A stretch of DNA of 64,000 nucleotides from Aromatoleum bremense (GCF_017894365.1 NZ_CP059467.1:1674001-1738000); one strand, 5' to 3'; shown: positions 41,620 through 49,781, numbered from the stretch's first letter. The notes: generated from the sequence alone by a model not told the origin. Numbers and translations: made by a program.

Positions 41620-41837
41620 TCGTCTGTCGTGGTTGTAGCTCTCTTTTTTGCTCGGGAGGCGCCTTTCGCGCCCGGTTCCACTGGTATTCCCCTGCTCTCG
41701 CAGTAATTGATCACGAGTGTCTCGATCATGTTCGACAGTGTCCGGTGCTCCCGCTCGGCCGCGATCCGCAGCAGCTCCTTCATCCTTGGAGAAAACCGCA
41801 GGTTCACCGTCTCGGTCTTTCGTTCGACATCGCCCAT
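41616..41837 (-). CDS. ribbon-helix-helix regulator
   Basis: This 73-aa Arc/CopG-type protein has a strand TETVNLRFSPRMKELLRIAA followed by HRTLSNMIETLVINYC, the typical beta-alpha-alpha pattern, and a basic tail. I chose the ATG at 41837 (MGDVERKT) because the next upstream ATG at 41867 lies inside the predicted -10 box. It is the first gene of the island operon and overlaps the methylase start. Its likely job is autoregulation through the direct repeats just upstream. Confidence 0.8.
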   Translation of the reverse strand: MGDVERKTETVNLRFSPRMKELLRIAAEREHRTLSNMIETLVINYCESRGIPVEPGAKGASRAKKRATTTTDE

Positions 41838-41865
41838 TGATTGACCCTCATGCCTATCGCGTGGC

Positions 41866-41894
41866 ATCCTATCGGAATGTAACGCAAATGTAAA
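41866..41894 (-). promoter_or_regulatory. promoter of the RHH-led operon with direct repeats
   Basis: On the minus strand TTTACA (41889-41894), a 17-bp spacer and TAGGAT (41866-41871) form a good sigma70-type promoter 29 bp before the RHH start. Two direct copies of ATGTAA on the plus strand (41877-41882 and 41888-41893), 11 bp apart, overlap the -35 and the spacer. RHH proteins often bind such helical-turn repeats. Operator function is inferred. Confidence 0.5.
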
Positions 41895-41941
41895 GATGAT
41901 GTGCGTCGACCGCACCCGATTCAAGCCGCCAAGTCGATGCG

Positions 41942-42415
41942 ATGCAACGGAAGAAAATACGTAAACTCTACCCGCTGACCAAGTCGGAACAGATGGCACG
42001 CGTCCGCGGGGCGGATACGGGGCCGGAGATGGTCCTGCGCCGCGCTCTCTGGCGTGCCGGACTGCGTTACAGGGTGCGTCCAAGTGTTCCGGGGCGGCCG
42101 GACTTGGCCTTCGTCGGCTGCAAGATCGCGGTGTTTGTCGACGGCTGCTTCTGGCACGGTTGTCAAGACCACTACAAGCCCCCGGTCACCAAAGCATCGT
42201 TCTGGTCTGAGAAGATTGCGCGTAACCGGCAGCGTGATCGGGAGGTGGAGAACGCGCTTGGCGCGCTCGGCTGGACGGTTTTGCGCTACTGGGAACACGA
42301 AGTGGAAGGCGACCTGGCAACCGTCGTAGATCGCATACGAGCGGCGGTTGCTCGGTCTCGGGCGGACGGTGCTCGCATATTTCGCGAAGCGGGTCGCAAA
42401 GTACGCAGCAGCTGA
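41942..42415 (+). CDS. vsr: very short patch repair endonuclease Vsr
   Basis: This 157-aa endonuclease nicks next to T:G mismatches arising from deamination of 5-methylcytosine. It has the family sequence SEQMARVRGADTGPEMVLRR, then GRPDLAFVGCKIAVFVDGCF followed by WHGC, including the catalytic Asp in FVDGCFWHGC and the zinc-binding residues. The length is normal. It diverges from the RHH/methylase operon across about 100 bp containing the operon promoter. It supports the view that the C5 methylase is functional. Confidence 0.93.
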   Translation: MQRKKIRKLYPLTKSEQMARVRGADTGPEMVLRRALWRAGLRYRVRPSVPGRPDLAFVGCKIAVFVDGCFWHGCQDHYKPPVTKASFWSEKIARNRQRDREVENALGALGWTVLRYWEHEVEGDLATVVDRIRAAVARSRADGARIFREAGRKVRSS

Positions 42416-42426
42416 CAAGGAGAGCC

Positions 42427-42580
42427 ATGGGGATCACGAAAAGATCGACTCGGTCCGCAGAAGGATTTGACCGACGCCCAGAACCGGGCAGTCTTTAACT
42501 GGCTGCTTGGGCTGAAGTCTCTCAAAGAGGCAACCGGAAAGGGCATTGGAGTCCGTCATTTCTATCGCAACGCGGAATGA
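42427..42580 (+). pseudogene. remnant of a gene following vsr
   Basis: A strong ribosome binding site (AAGGAG) precedes an ATG at 42427 that opens MGITKRSTRSAEGFDRRPEP and stops after 23 codons. In another frame the same stretch ends in protein-like LTDAQNRAVFNWLLGLKSLK followed by GIGVRHFYRNAE and a TGA at 42580. This looks like the start and end of one gene joined out of frame. The position after vsr is where a partner restriction gene could have been. The original function is unknown. Confidence 0.35.
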
Positions 42581-42591
42581 GTAAAAGGAAA

Positions 42592-42609
42592 CGGCCCCCG
42601 GAGGGGCCG
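42592..42609. terminator. GC-rich hairpin after the helicase gene
   Basis: CGGCCCC-CGGA-GGGGCCG is a perfect 7-bp stem 18 bp past the helicase stop on the minus strand, matching the hairpin at 31951-31968 apart from loop bases. No T-run follows. Its duplication together with the helicase 3' end indicates that it belongs to the helicase transcription unit. Confidence 0.55.
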
Positions 42610-42627
42610 CCAAAGACCGAGCAGAGC

Positions 42628-44898
42628 TCAGCGCATCAACTGCCGCGCCAGTGCCACCTCCACCGAGTCGCCGTCCTGGTTCAGGACATCGAGCCCGGAC
42701 TCGGGCACATCGCCCGAGGTGCTCTGCGACACCATGATCTTCCGGGCCATCAACCCCAGGCAGGTCATCTGCGAGGAGTTGGCGTAGCCGAGGTAGATCA
42801 CGCGCACCGGCTGCTTCTGGCCGATGCGCCATGAGCGCCGGGCGGCCTGCTGCAGCGAATACACGTTGTAGCCCGACTGGAGGAACACGATGGTCGGGAA
42901 CTCCAGCAGGTCCAGGCCGGTTTTCACCAGCTCGGGATTGGTGATGAGCACGTCGATGCCGCGGTCCAACTGCTCTGCGATCCAGTCCTCGCGGCGGGAG
43001 GCATCGACGCTCGCGCGCAGCACCGCCACCTTGAAGCCTTCCTGCTCCAGCAGTACCTTGAGGCGCGACGTGGTATCGCGCGTGCCGGTGTAGACCGAAT
43101 AGACCAGGGCCTTGCGGCCTTCCGCCTTCTCCTGCTTGCAGATGTCGATCAGCTCGCGCTCCTTGGGCATCACCTCCAACTCGTTGAACTGAGCCGGTAC
43201 GAAGGCCAAAGTGTTGCGAGTACGCGGATGCACCACCGTTTCCGACCGGAAGCAGCAGTCCGGCCAGGCCAGCAGCACGTTGAGGACCACACCGAGCAGC
43301 GTCGTGTCGCGCTTCGCCAGGGCCTGCTTCAGCTCCTGGGTCAGCCGACCCGCCAGATCACGGTAGGCCGCGGCTTGCGCCGTGTCCATCGCGACTTCGC
43401 GGAATTCCTCGTCGTAGGGCGGCAGCACATTGCCGCCGATGTCCTTCAGCTTGAGGAAGACCGTGAACGGCAGGACGCAACGCAGCACGCCCTTGGGACC
43501 GAAACCCGGCGCCTTGACCGTGCGCACCGATACCTTGGTGCCCTTGGCCGTCTTGTGCGCCGTGCCGGTGCTCTCGGAATAGATGTCCTTGAGCACGCCG
43601 TGATCGCGCATGAACGCCATCGCGGCCGACGTCATGCTGCCGCTCTTCGTCGGCCGGTAGCCGTCTTCGATCATCCGCCCCGGCAGGGCTCGGAACAGCA
43701 GGTGGAACAGGTCGTCCCCGTAGCCGCCCATCAGTGTGCCGGTGAGCAGCAGCGTCTTGCGCGCCTTGGCCGCCAACACCCCCATGGCCTGGCCCTGGGC
43801 GGAGCCGCCGTTCTTGTACTCGTGCGCCTCGTCGGCGATGAGCAGGTCGAACGTACCTTGGGGAAGCTGCCTCTTGATGAACTCGGACGGCTGGTAGCCG
43901 CCCTCGCCGAATCCGAACTCCATGTTGGCCATCGCACGTTCCATGCGATGGGCTTGCCGGTCCGAGAAGACCAGCTCGCCGTTGCCATCCATCAGGTTGA
44001 TGAACTCGTGGATGTTGTCCCCGAGCATCGACGCGAGGAATGCGTCACCGAACTTCTGCATGAGCTTCTGCGCGGTGACTTCGCCTATGGTCGGAATACG
44101 CTTCAGTGCCTTGAGCACGGTCGAGGACTGGTCGCTGGCGGACAGGCCTCTGGGACGGATCAACGACCACAGCGGTGCACGGCAGTGGCTGCACTTGCGG
44201 CGGGACTCCTCGGCTTCGAGTTCGACCGGGTTGATCGGCTCGCCGTCGAGGTCGGTGATGACATGCCCGCAATCCGGGCAGGCCCCCACGTCGCCGTGAG
44301 GCGCGCGCCGCCGAACGAAGACAGGTTTCCAGTGGAACCCCATCCGCATCCGCACGCGGCCCAGGACGAAGAACTCCTGGCCCTGCGCCGGCACGCCCAA
44401 CTGCTCGCGCAGTTTCAGCAGCTTGACCAGCGTGTCCGGGCCATTGAGCACCCAGACCTTGGCACCGACCACCGTTTCCTGGATCTCGCGCCGCCACTTG
44501 TAGACCAGGTGGGGTGGCGAGAGCACCAGGGTGCGGCGGTAGCCTTCGGCGTTGAGCACGGCGGCCGTGGCGATGCCGACGGTCGTCTTGCCGCAACCCA
44601 TCTCGCCATTGACGATCGCGGCGCGTTCGCCGCGGTCGACCAACAGCTCGGTGACGGCATGGACCACATCGGCTTGCGCCGGGAACAGCTTGCGCTTGAG
44701 CGCGGCGAGGATCAGTTGCCGATGCACCCGCACCTGGCCGGTGTAGACCGGAGGATTGGCGCGGTTCAGCGAATCGAGCAACTCGTCGCCGAACTCCGAT
44801 ACGAAGTCCTGCAGACTGAGCGTGAGGGGTGAAGCAGCCGTTTCGAGCAGGTCGCCCTGCACAGCGGTTTCGGGAACGGTTTCGAGATCGAGAGACAT
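42628..44898 (-). CDS. ICE-encoded SNF2/DEAD-type helicase with zinc fingers
   Basis: This 756-aa superfamily-2 helicase is conserved in this ICE group. The N-terminal ATPase half has Walker A VNGEMGCGKTTVGIATAAVL and, after a large insert, FDLLIADEAHEYKNGGSAQG and LLLTGTLMGGYGDDLFHLL. The insert carries two zinc knuckles (CPDCGHVI and CSHCRAPL). The C-terminal half has DVLITNPELVKTGLDLLEFP and QQAARRSWRIGQKQPVRVIY. The start MSLDLETVPETAV at 44898 is chosen because upstream sequence is a typical leader of this gene block. Its 3' end is duplicated at 31985-32159. The exact role in ICE biology is unknown. Confidence 0.85.
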   Translation of the reverse strand: MSLDLETVPETAVQGDLLETAASPLTLSLQDFVSEFGDELLDSLNRANPPVYTGQVRVHRQLILAALKRKLFPAQADVVHAVTELLVDRGERAAIVNGEMGCGKTTVGIATAAVLNAEGYRRTLVLSPPHLVYKWRREIQETVVGAKVWVLNGPDTLVKLLKLREQLGVPAQGQEFFVLGRVRMRMGFHWKPVFVRRRAPHGDVGACPDCGHVITDLDGEPINPVELEAEESRRKCSHCRAPLWSLIRPRGLSASDQSSTVLKALKRIPTIGEVTAQKLMQKFGDAFLASMLGDNIHEFINLMDGNGELVFSDRQAHRMERAMANMEFGFGEGGYQPSEFIKRQLPQGTFDLLIADEAHEYKNGGSAQGQAMGVLAAKARKTLLLTGTLMGGYGDDLFHLLFRALPGRMIEDGYRPTKSGSMTSAAMAFMRDHGVLKDIYSESTGTAHKTAKGTKVSVRTVKAPGFGPKGVLRCVLPFTVFLKLKDIGGNVLPPYDEEFREVAMDTAQAAAYRDLAGRLTQELKQALAKRDTTLLGVVLNVLLAWPDCCFRSETVVHPRTRNTLAFVPAQFNELEVMPKERELIDICKQEKAEGRKALVYSVYTGTRDTTSRLKVLLEQEGFKVAVLRASVDASRREDWIAEQLDRGIDVLITNPELVKTGLDLLEFPTIVFLQSGYNVYSLQQAARRSWRIGQKQPVRVIYLGYANSSQMTCLGLMARKIMVSQSTSGDVPESGLDVLNQDGDSVEVALARQLMR

Positions 44899-45008
44899 GG
44901 TGATGCTCCAAGGCAATGGGGCATGCACCTCCCCCACGGGGCGGTGACATGCCCCTGGGTGGGAAGAAAGATGCGGCATAGAAACGTGTAGGTGCCGCTG
45001 GATGCGGA

Positions 45009-45314
45009 TCAGTATTCGCTGGGCAGCAGCAGTGTGGTGACGCTGCGATCCCATTCGGTGATGATCCAGAGCTTCAGGTCGCGCGTGACCTGGTAGGACG
45101 AGAACAGTCGATCCTCACCGGACTTCAGCGCGGCATCGTTCTGCCGTCGATCGCTGTCGTCCAGGTCGCCCCAATCGCCATGAAGATGGCGGCGCAGGTA
45201 CGGCGTGGGGTTGAGCCGACCCTGTCGGACCAACTCGTCGACGCCGGCGGTCATGACCACCTGCCCGGGCGAAAAGCGTGCTTGTGACGCGAGGTTGAGG
45301 ACTGCGAGTGCCAT
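45009..45314 (-). CDS. conserved small ICE protein
   Basis: This 101-aa soluble protein of unknown function starts MALAVLNLASQARFSPGQVV and includes PYLRRHLHGDWGDLDDSDRR and a C-terminal DRSVTTLLLPSEY. The stretch HLHGDWGDL...N occurs in small ICE and plasmid proteins of this group. The ATG at 45314 follows AAGGAGA. It lies between the helicase and the methylase-like gene in the minus-strand series of leader-separated genes. Confidence 0.75.
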   Translation of the reverse strand: MALAVLNLASQARFSPGQVVMTAGVDELVRQGRLNPTPYLRRHLHGDWGDLDDSDRRQNDAALKSGEDRLFSSYQVTRDLKLWIITEWDRSVTTLLLPSEY

Positions 45315-45712
45315 GGTGGTATCTCCTTCTGGAAGAAGGGGCCACGGCACCCCATCGGGGCAACGTGACCCCGGTGGGTGGATGAAAGCGACGACGAAGC
45401 GTCAGGGAACAGCGATCAGCGGATGGTCAGCACTTCGCCCCACGTGGGCGAGCCCAGCGTCAAATCCCATGCACGAATGACCGGCACGAACTTGTCGGTG
45501 AGGATGCGCGTCTCGGCCACTGAGCCGTCGTCGCGCTCGGTGTATTCCGTCTGGAGCGTCTTCTCCTTGTGGGTATCACCTTTGACGACCAGCACGCGCC
45601 CGGTCCTGGACTTCACCACGCCGGAGATCGCGCCTGCGGCCAAGGCCAGGGCGAGATGCCAGTGCGACAAGGCCCGCGCGGGCGGACGCAGCGATTGCTG
45701 CGCGGCGCCTAG

Positions 45713-46581
45713 TGCGTGTTATGAACTTGCTTCCAGTGCCAGCCAGAACGCGGCCTTGGGCAGCATGAGGATGCAGAAGACGACGAAATGCAATCCGGCC
45801 AGCACTTGCGGCATCCGCTCGAAATCCCGACTCAGTCGTCTGAATCGGGACAGCCACCCGAAACTGCGCTCGACGACCCAGCGCCGGGGCAGCAATACAA
45901 ATCCCTTCTTCGCCTCGGGAAGTTTGACGATTTGAAGATCGATACCCGCCGCCTTGGCCGCTTTCCGAGCTTCGTCGCCCGTGTAGCCTTGGTCGGCCCA
46001 CGCCACTTTGACCGTTTCACCCGTGGCTTGCTGCACCGCCTCGCACAGGTCCTTGACCTGCGCGCGCTCCTGTTCATCGGCCGGCGTGACGGTCAGCGCA
46101 ATGAGTTGCCCCAGCGTATCCACGGCCATATGTACTTTGCTGCCCCGACGCCGCTTGTAGCCGTCGTAGCCGGCACGCGGCCCGCTTTCGCAGCTGCTTT
46201 GCAGCGTTCGCCCATCGAGAATCACGGCACTGGGCTGGGCCTTGCGACCGTCGCCGACTCGGATGATCGAACGCATGTCGCTCACCATCGCCTCGAAACA
46301 GCCCGCATCGTTCCAGCGGCGAAACTGCTGATACACCATCTGCCAGGGCGGAAAATCATTCGGCAAGAGTCGCCATGGCGCGCCGGCCCGAGCCAGCCAG
46401 CGCAACGCGTTGAACACTTCGCGCAAGGGGTAGCTGCGCTGCGGCGCCTGCTCGGTCATCAGCGTCAGATACGGCGCCACGAAATGCCACTCCTCTTCAC
46501 TGACATCGCTCGGGTAGGGTTTTCTGCTCACAGTGATCAAAAAACATCAACTATATCAGCTGCATAAGTTCATAACACGCT
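45713..46581 (-). mobile_element. IS5-family insertion sequence (IS427-like) in the methylase gene
   Basis: This 869-bp element has inverted repeats of the form GCGTGTTATGAACTT just inside both ends, with near-identical flanks. CTAG stands at both borders (45709-45712 and 46582-46585), the usual target duplication of the group. The transposase stop codon lies within the left terminal repeat. It is inserted in the DUF6094-type gene. Confidence 0.88.
45719..46540 (-). CDS. IS5-family transposase
   Basis: This 273-aa DDE transposase has an N-terminal DUF4096-like region (SDVSEEEWHFVAPYLTLMTE and WRLLPNDFPPWQMVYQQFRR), then first Asp in AVILDGRTLQSS, second Asp in VKVAWADQGYTGDEARKAA and Glu in LLPRRWVVERSFGWLSRFRR. 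Length and frame are normal, so it is probably active. Confidence 0.92.
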   Translation of the reverse strand: MITVSRKPYPSDVSEEEWHFVAPYLTLMTEQAPQRSYPLREVFNALRWLARAGAPWRLLPNDFPPWQMVYQQFRRWNDAGCFEAMVSDMRSIIRVGDGRKAQPSAVILDGRTLQSSCESGPRAGYDGYKRRRGSKVHMAVDTLGQLIALTVTPADEQERAQVKDLCEAVQQATGETVKVAWADQGYTGDEARKAAKAAGIDLQIVKLPEAKKGFVLLPRRWVVERSFGWLSRFRRLSRDFERMPQVLAGLHFVVFCILMLPKAAFWLALEASS

Positions 46582-47463
46582 CTAGGTGCGTATCGAGCGC
46601 CGGCCAGAGTCCTTGCAGCCGGCCGACTTCATCGGCGAACTGCTCGGGCTCCATCGTCACGCGATAGAAGTGCTCCGGCTCGGCCGGGCTGACGGGGACG
46701 GTGTACGGCAGGAACGGCCATTCGAGCGGCAGTTCCTCGGCTTCGGCGTCGCCTTGCCCGATCTGCAGCAGCAGACCACGCATGGCCTTGACCGACTCCG
46801 ACGCCTGGTCGTGTTGACGAATCCTGCGACCGAAGATCACTACCTGCTTGAACTGCGTTTCCACCGCACGGTAGATGCGCAGGCCGGCAAAGTGGCGCGT
46901 CAGCCATCCGACCAGCTCGGCGTCGAGCACGTAGGACGGCACGATGAAGATCAGCACGCCGCCGTACTGCAGCAGCGGCAGCGCGCGCTGATAGAACAGC
47001 TTTTCCAGCCGCGCACGGCCCTGGCCTTGATAGCCGATGTTGCCGTTCACGTCCTTGCTCAGATCGCCATACGGCGGGTTCAGCCACAGCAGCCCGAAGG
47101 CCTGGCGCGAGATCAGCGTGTCCATCAGGTCACCGTGGATGCAGCGATCGACCAGTTGCCGTGCGTGGCGGGCACGCTCGGCGTCGTACTCGACGGCGAA
47201 GGCCTGGACCTGCTCGCGCCCGAGGGCGTGGGCGGCTTCGGCGATCGCCACGCCTTCGCCAGCGCAGGGATCGAGGATGGACATGGAGCCGGGAGACGGC
47301 GCCAGTGCGGACAAGGCCCGCTCCAGCGTCGGCTCGTCGGTGGGGAAGTAGCCGTTACGGATGAAATTGCGCGCCAGGCGCGGAAACATGAGTGCCATGG
47401 ATTTCTCCTGATGATGGATGAGGGAAGGCGGGCACGCGCGGCGCGCATGCCCATGGGGATGGC

Positions 47464-48114
47464 TCACGCCACACGCCGAAGCGGTGCGTTCGCGGCCAGT
47501 TCGTACTGCGTGGCGCCGAGGGTGCCGTTGCGGATCAGCTCGCCCAGCGCCTTCGTCAGCGCCGGGACATCGAGGGCCAGCCGATGGCCTTCCAGCGGCC
47601 CGAGGGCCAAGGGAAGACCGGTCAGCATCCGCCGTGTCTGCAACAGCTCCAGCACGGTGTCGCGCCAGTGGTCGAGCAGTGGCAGCGGGCAGGTGTCCTG
47701 CACCAGCGTCCACAGCCGGTCGAGCCGGTGAGCGGAATCCCTGGGCAGAAGCGCCAGCGCGCTGGCGTTGGCCTTGTCTGGCTTCACGCAGCGACGATCG
47801 CACAGCCACACATTCGTCAGCGAACCGAACAGCGTTCGCCGGTAGGCGCGGGTGATGCGCTTTTCCAGGTTCTCGACGTTGCCGACGAAGACCGGGATGG
47901 ATGCGCCCTGCTCGGTGATGACGTGGAACTGGTCCAGCCCCTGTTCATCCCGGCTGAGGGTCAGGCGGGCTAGGAACTCCTGAACGGCGGTGTCGCGCGC
48001 CCAGATCGAGAGAAAGACGAGATTGCCCTGCTCGTCACCGACGCAACCGTCGGCCATGAGATCGGGGCATTCGTCGATGCGGTGCAGCGGTTTCGCGGAA
48101 GAAGGTGCAGGCAT
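47464..48114 (-). CDS. conserved ICE protein of unknown function
   Basis: This 216-aa soluble protein begins MPAPSSAKPLHRIDECPDLM and contains QFHVITEQGASIPVFVGNVE and the Cys pair in VWLCDRRCVKPDK. No enzymatic motif is recognised. The ATG at 48114 is chosen because the leader hairpin typical of this gene block lies just upstream. It belongs to the minus-strand series between the methylase-like gene and DUF3275. Confidence 0.75.
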   Translation of the reverse strand: MPAPSSAKPLHRIDECPDLMADGCVGDEQGNLVFLSIWARDTAVQEFLARLTLSRDEQGLDQFHVITEQGASIPVFVGNVENLEKRITRAYRRTLFGSLTNVWLCDRRCVKPDKANASALALLPRDSAHRLDRLWTLVQDTCPLPLLDHWRDTVLELLQTRRMLTGLPLALGPLEGHRLALDVPALTKALGELIRNGTLGATQYELAANAPLRRVA

Positions 48115-48198
48115 GGTGATGTCCTCGAGGGAATGAAGGAGCAACCACAGCCCGCGGGGCAGTGCTCGCCCCGGTTGAGTGAAGGAAGATGCGTGCCG

Positions 48199-48473
48199 CT
48201 AGACAGCGCGTCCCGCGTGGAAGCGGTGAACCCGCTCGCGCCACTCGGAGCTTTGCACCGGCGCCATGTCGAGATAGCGCAGCGAGCACGAGTAGTAGTA
48301 CGGATGCACGGACTCATCGAGGGACTTGTAGCCCCAATCGCCGCCCGAGCTTTCCAGCAGATGGCAGCCGATGTAGCAGACGGACTCACCGGCCGCGAGG
48401 CCCATGACGCCTGCGGAGCGATCAGCTCGCGGATCAATTGATCGCGCGTCTGACGAACGAAAGTCCAGCCCAT
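48199..48473 (-). pseudogene. conserved ICE gene with internal deletion and frameshift
   Basis: The start reads MGWTFVRQTRDQLIRELIAP from an ATG at 48473. The last part reads, in a different frame, GLAAGESVCYIGCHLLESSG, then GYKSLDESVHPYYYSCSLRY, to a stop at 48199. Both halves belong to the same known type of ICE protein (an N-terminal 'MGWTFVR.TRDQLI.EL' and a C-terminal 'GW/YWGYK.MDES.HPYYY.CP..YL' pattern). The middle is missing, and the junction near 48410 shifts the frame. The gene is therefore broken. Confidence 0.7.
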
Positions 48474-48562
48474 GAAGGTCTCCTTGAAGAAATGGCCGGA
48501 GCCCTCCCCGTCGGGGGAGAACCCCGGCGGGTGGCGGAATGCCGCGCGAGGCGGCGGATGGA

Positions 48563-49174
48563 TCAGGCAGCTTTGAGGTGCCAGTCCTGGGACAACGGAG
48601 CGAACTCGTAGCCGAGCTTGTCGAGACGGTCGCGCTGCTGACGCAGCACACGACGATCCACGGTCGCATCGAGCTTCACGGTCTCGCCCAGGGGCCACAA
48701 GGCACCGAACAGCGCCGCGTCGTCTGCCTCGGCCGAGGCCGCAGCGGACACGGGAGCCGGTTCGCTGCCGAACGGCGTGGTATCGACCAGGGGATCGCGC
48801 GGACTGCGCGGCTTCGCCTTCGGCTTGGCCGGGGGCGTTGCCGGCGCGGGCGCCTGCGCTTCCTCGTCGATCGGATCGACCTCCTGCGGACTCAGCCGGC
48901 GGGCTTCGTCGCGGCTCAGAGCGTCGATGTTGGACAGCGTCATCCCGCCCAGGTGGGCGCGGATTTCGATGACCATGCGGCCGTTGGCGGTGTACGTGGA
49001 GGGGCGAATCTCGGCAATGACGAAATCACCGTCGTATTTGCCCTCGTCGTACTGGTCGAGTTCGGCGTTCTTCACGACGAACTCGCCGATGGAGGTCGCC
49101 AGGCGGCCGACGTTGAAGTCGCCGTTCCTGCCGTGGATGGTCTTGATGGCCAGTTGGCCGGGGATGGTGATCAT
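48563..49174 (-). CDS. DUF3275-family ICE protein
   Basis: This 203-aa protein starts MITIPGQLAIKTIHGRNGDF and continues VGRLATSIGEFVVKNAELDQ and RPSTYTANGRMVIEIRAHLG, a single-strand-binding-like beta domain typical of DUF3275. A Pro/Ala-rich linker (about 110-140) leads to a small C-terminal domain with RRVLRQQRDRLDKLGYEFAP. It is followed downstream by the decayed gene and preceded by the STY4534 gene. A role in ICE DNA handling is presumed from association. Confidence 0.85.
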   Translation of the reverse strand: MITIPGQLAIKTIHGRNGDFNVGRLATSIGEFVVKNAELDQYDEGKYDGDFVIAEIRPSTYTANGRMVIEIRAHLGGMTLSNIDALSRDEARRLSPQEVDPIDEEAQAPAPATPPAKPKAKPRSPRDPLVDTTPFGSEPAPVSAAASAEADDAALFGALWPLGETVKLDATVDRRVLRQQRDRLDKLGYEFAPLSQDWHLKAA

Positions 49175-49229
49175 GAAGGTCTCCTGCTGACGAAGAGAAG
49201 ACAAGGCCCCGGGGATGGGGCCTTGCGGA

Positions 49230-49781
49230 TCAGAACGACTCGGCAACGGCCAATGCGGGGGCATCGGCAGCGTCGTCGGCAGCATCGGCGACGGGCTTGG
49301 AAGGCTCCGGTGCCGAGGCTTGCTGCGCGGCGGGCGCGTCGGACGTCACAGGGACTTCCGGGTCGCGCTCGTCGGTCTCGGTCGGCTTGGGTTCGGCCTT
49401 GTAGATGAGCTTGCCGTCGACCTTGATCCAACTGACGAACAGCAGGCGGGCCTTGAGGCTCACACCCTGCTCGCCGGCACGCTTGCCCTTGGAGTAGGTG
49501 AAGGTGTCGGTCCACAGGTCGCCCAGGCGGAAGCCGATCATCACCTTCTTCTCGGCGTCGACCGCCTGAATGCAGCGGCGCACCAGGTGCTGCGCTTCCG
49601 ATCCCGATACGCGCGTGTCGAAACGCACATACGAGGCGTCATCGCTGGGACCGTTCAGGGCTGCGATGTCGCAGGCCAGGAACGCATCGCCTTTCTTGGG
49701 CTTCACTTCGCGGATGCGATTGAGATACCCGAGGCCGGTGATATGCAGATCGAAGTAGGACTTTTCGGTGGAAGTGGTCAT
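49230..49781 (-). CDS. STY4534-family ICE replication-associated protein
   Basis: This 183-aa protein begins MTTSTEKSYFDLHITGLGYL and has REVKPKKGDAFLACDIAALN, YVRFDTRVSGSEAQHLVRRC and LLFVSWIKVDGKLIYKAEPK, matching the STY4534 family. An acidic, Ala-rich tail follows from about residue 135. It is the first gene of the minus-strand series downstream of the structured element at 49938-50007. Replication involvement is assigned from the family name only. Confidence 0.85.
   Translation of the reverse strand: MTTSTEKSYFDLHITGLGYLNRIREVKPKKGDAFLACDIAALNGPSDDASYVRFDTRVSGSEAQHLVRRCIQAVDAEKKVMIGFRLGDLWTDTFTYSKGKRAGEQGVSLKARLLFVSWIKVDGKLIYKAEPKPTETDERDPEVPVTSDAPAAQQASAPEPSKPVADAADDAADAPALAVAESF

Larger units (their letters stand above)
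32160..42591. mobile_element. 10.4-kb cargo island inserted at the 3' end of the ICE helicase gene
   Basis: The island is bounded by the orphan helicase 3' end (31951-32159) and the intact helicase 3' end plus hairpin (42592-42803). Everything between is foreign to the ICE backbone: a five-gene minus-strand operon, vsr, and one IS inside the operon. By eye it is less GC-rich than its surroundings. No integrase or transposase of its own is visible apart from the internal IS, so homologous exchange or a lost recombinase could explain the entry. Boundaries are inferred from the end of homology. Confidence 0.65.
45416..47398 (-). pseudogene. DUF6094-type DNA methylase-like gene split by IS5
   Basis: The N-terminal part (47398 to 46586) begins MALMFPRLARNFIRNGYFPT and holds SAM motif ILDPCAGEGVAIAEAAHALG and catalytic LWLNPPYGDLSKD, an adenine/N4-cytosine methylase signature. 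The C-terminal part (45712 to 45416) includes HWHLALALAAGAISGVVKS. Removing the IS and one CTAG copy restores one frame (WPALDTHLGAAQQSLRPPA) of 369 residues. So an intact ancestral gene is certain; today it is cut. The first 271 codons still encode the whole catalytic part, so some activity could remain. Confidence 0.85.

Noticed and set aside
41942..42415. Restriction endonuclease partner of the C5 methylase
   Set aside because: The FVDGCFWHGC motif and length identify it as Vsr mismatch repair endonuclease, not a type II restriction enzyme.
43228..44832. 534-codon plus-strand open frame
   Set aside because: It is antisense to the ICE helicase, whose motifs and family resemblance are clear. 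Composition is that of a shadow.
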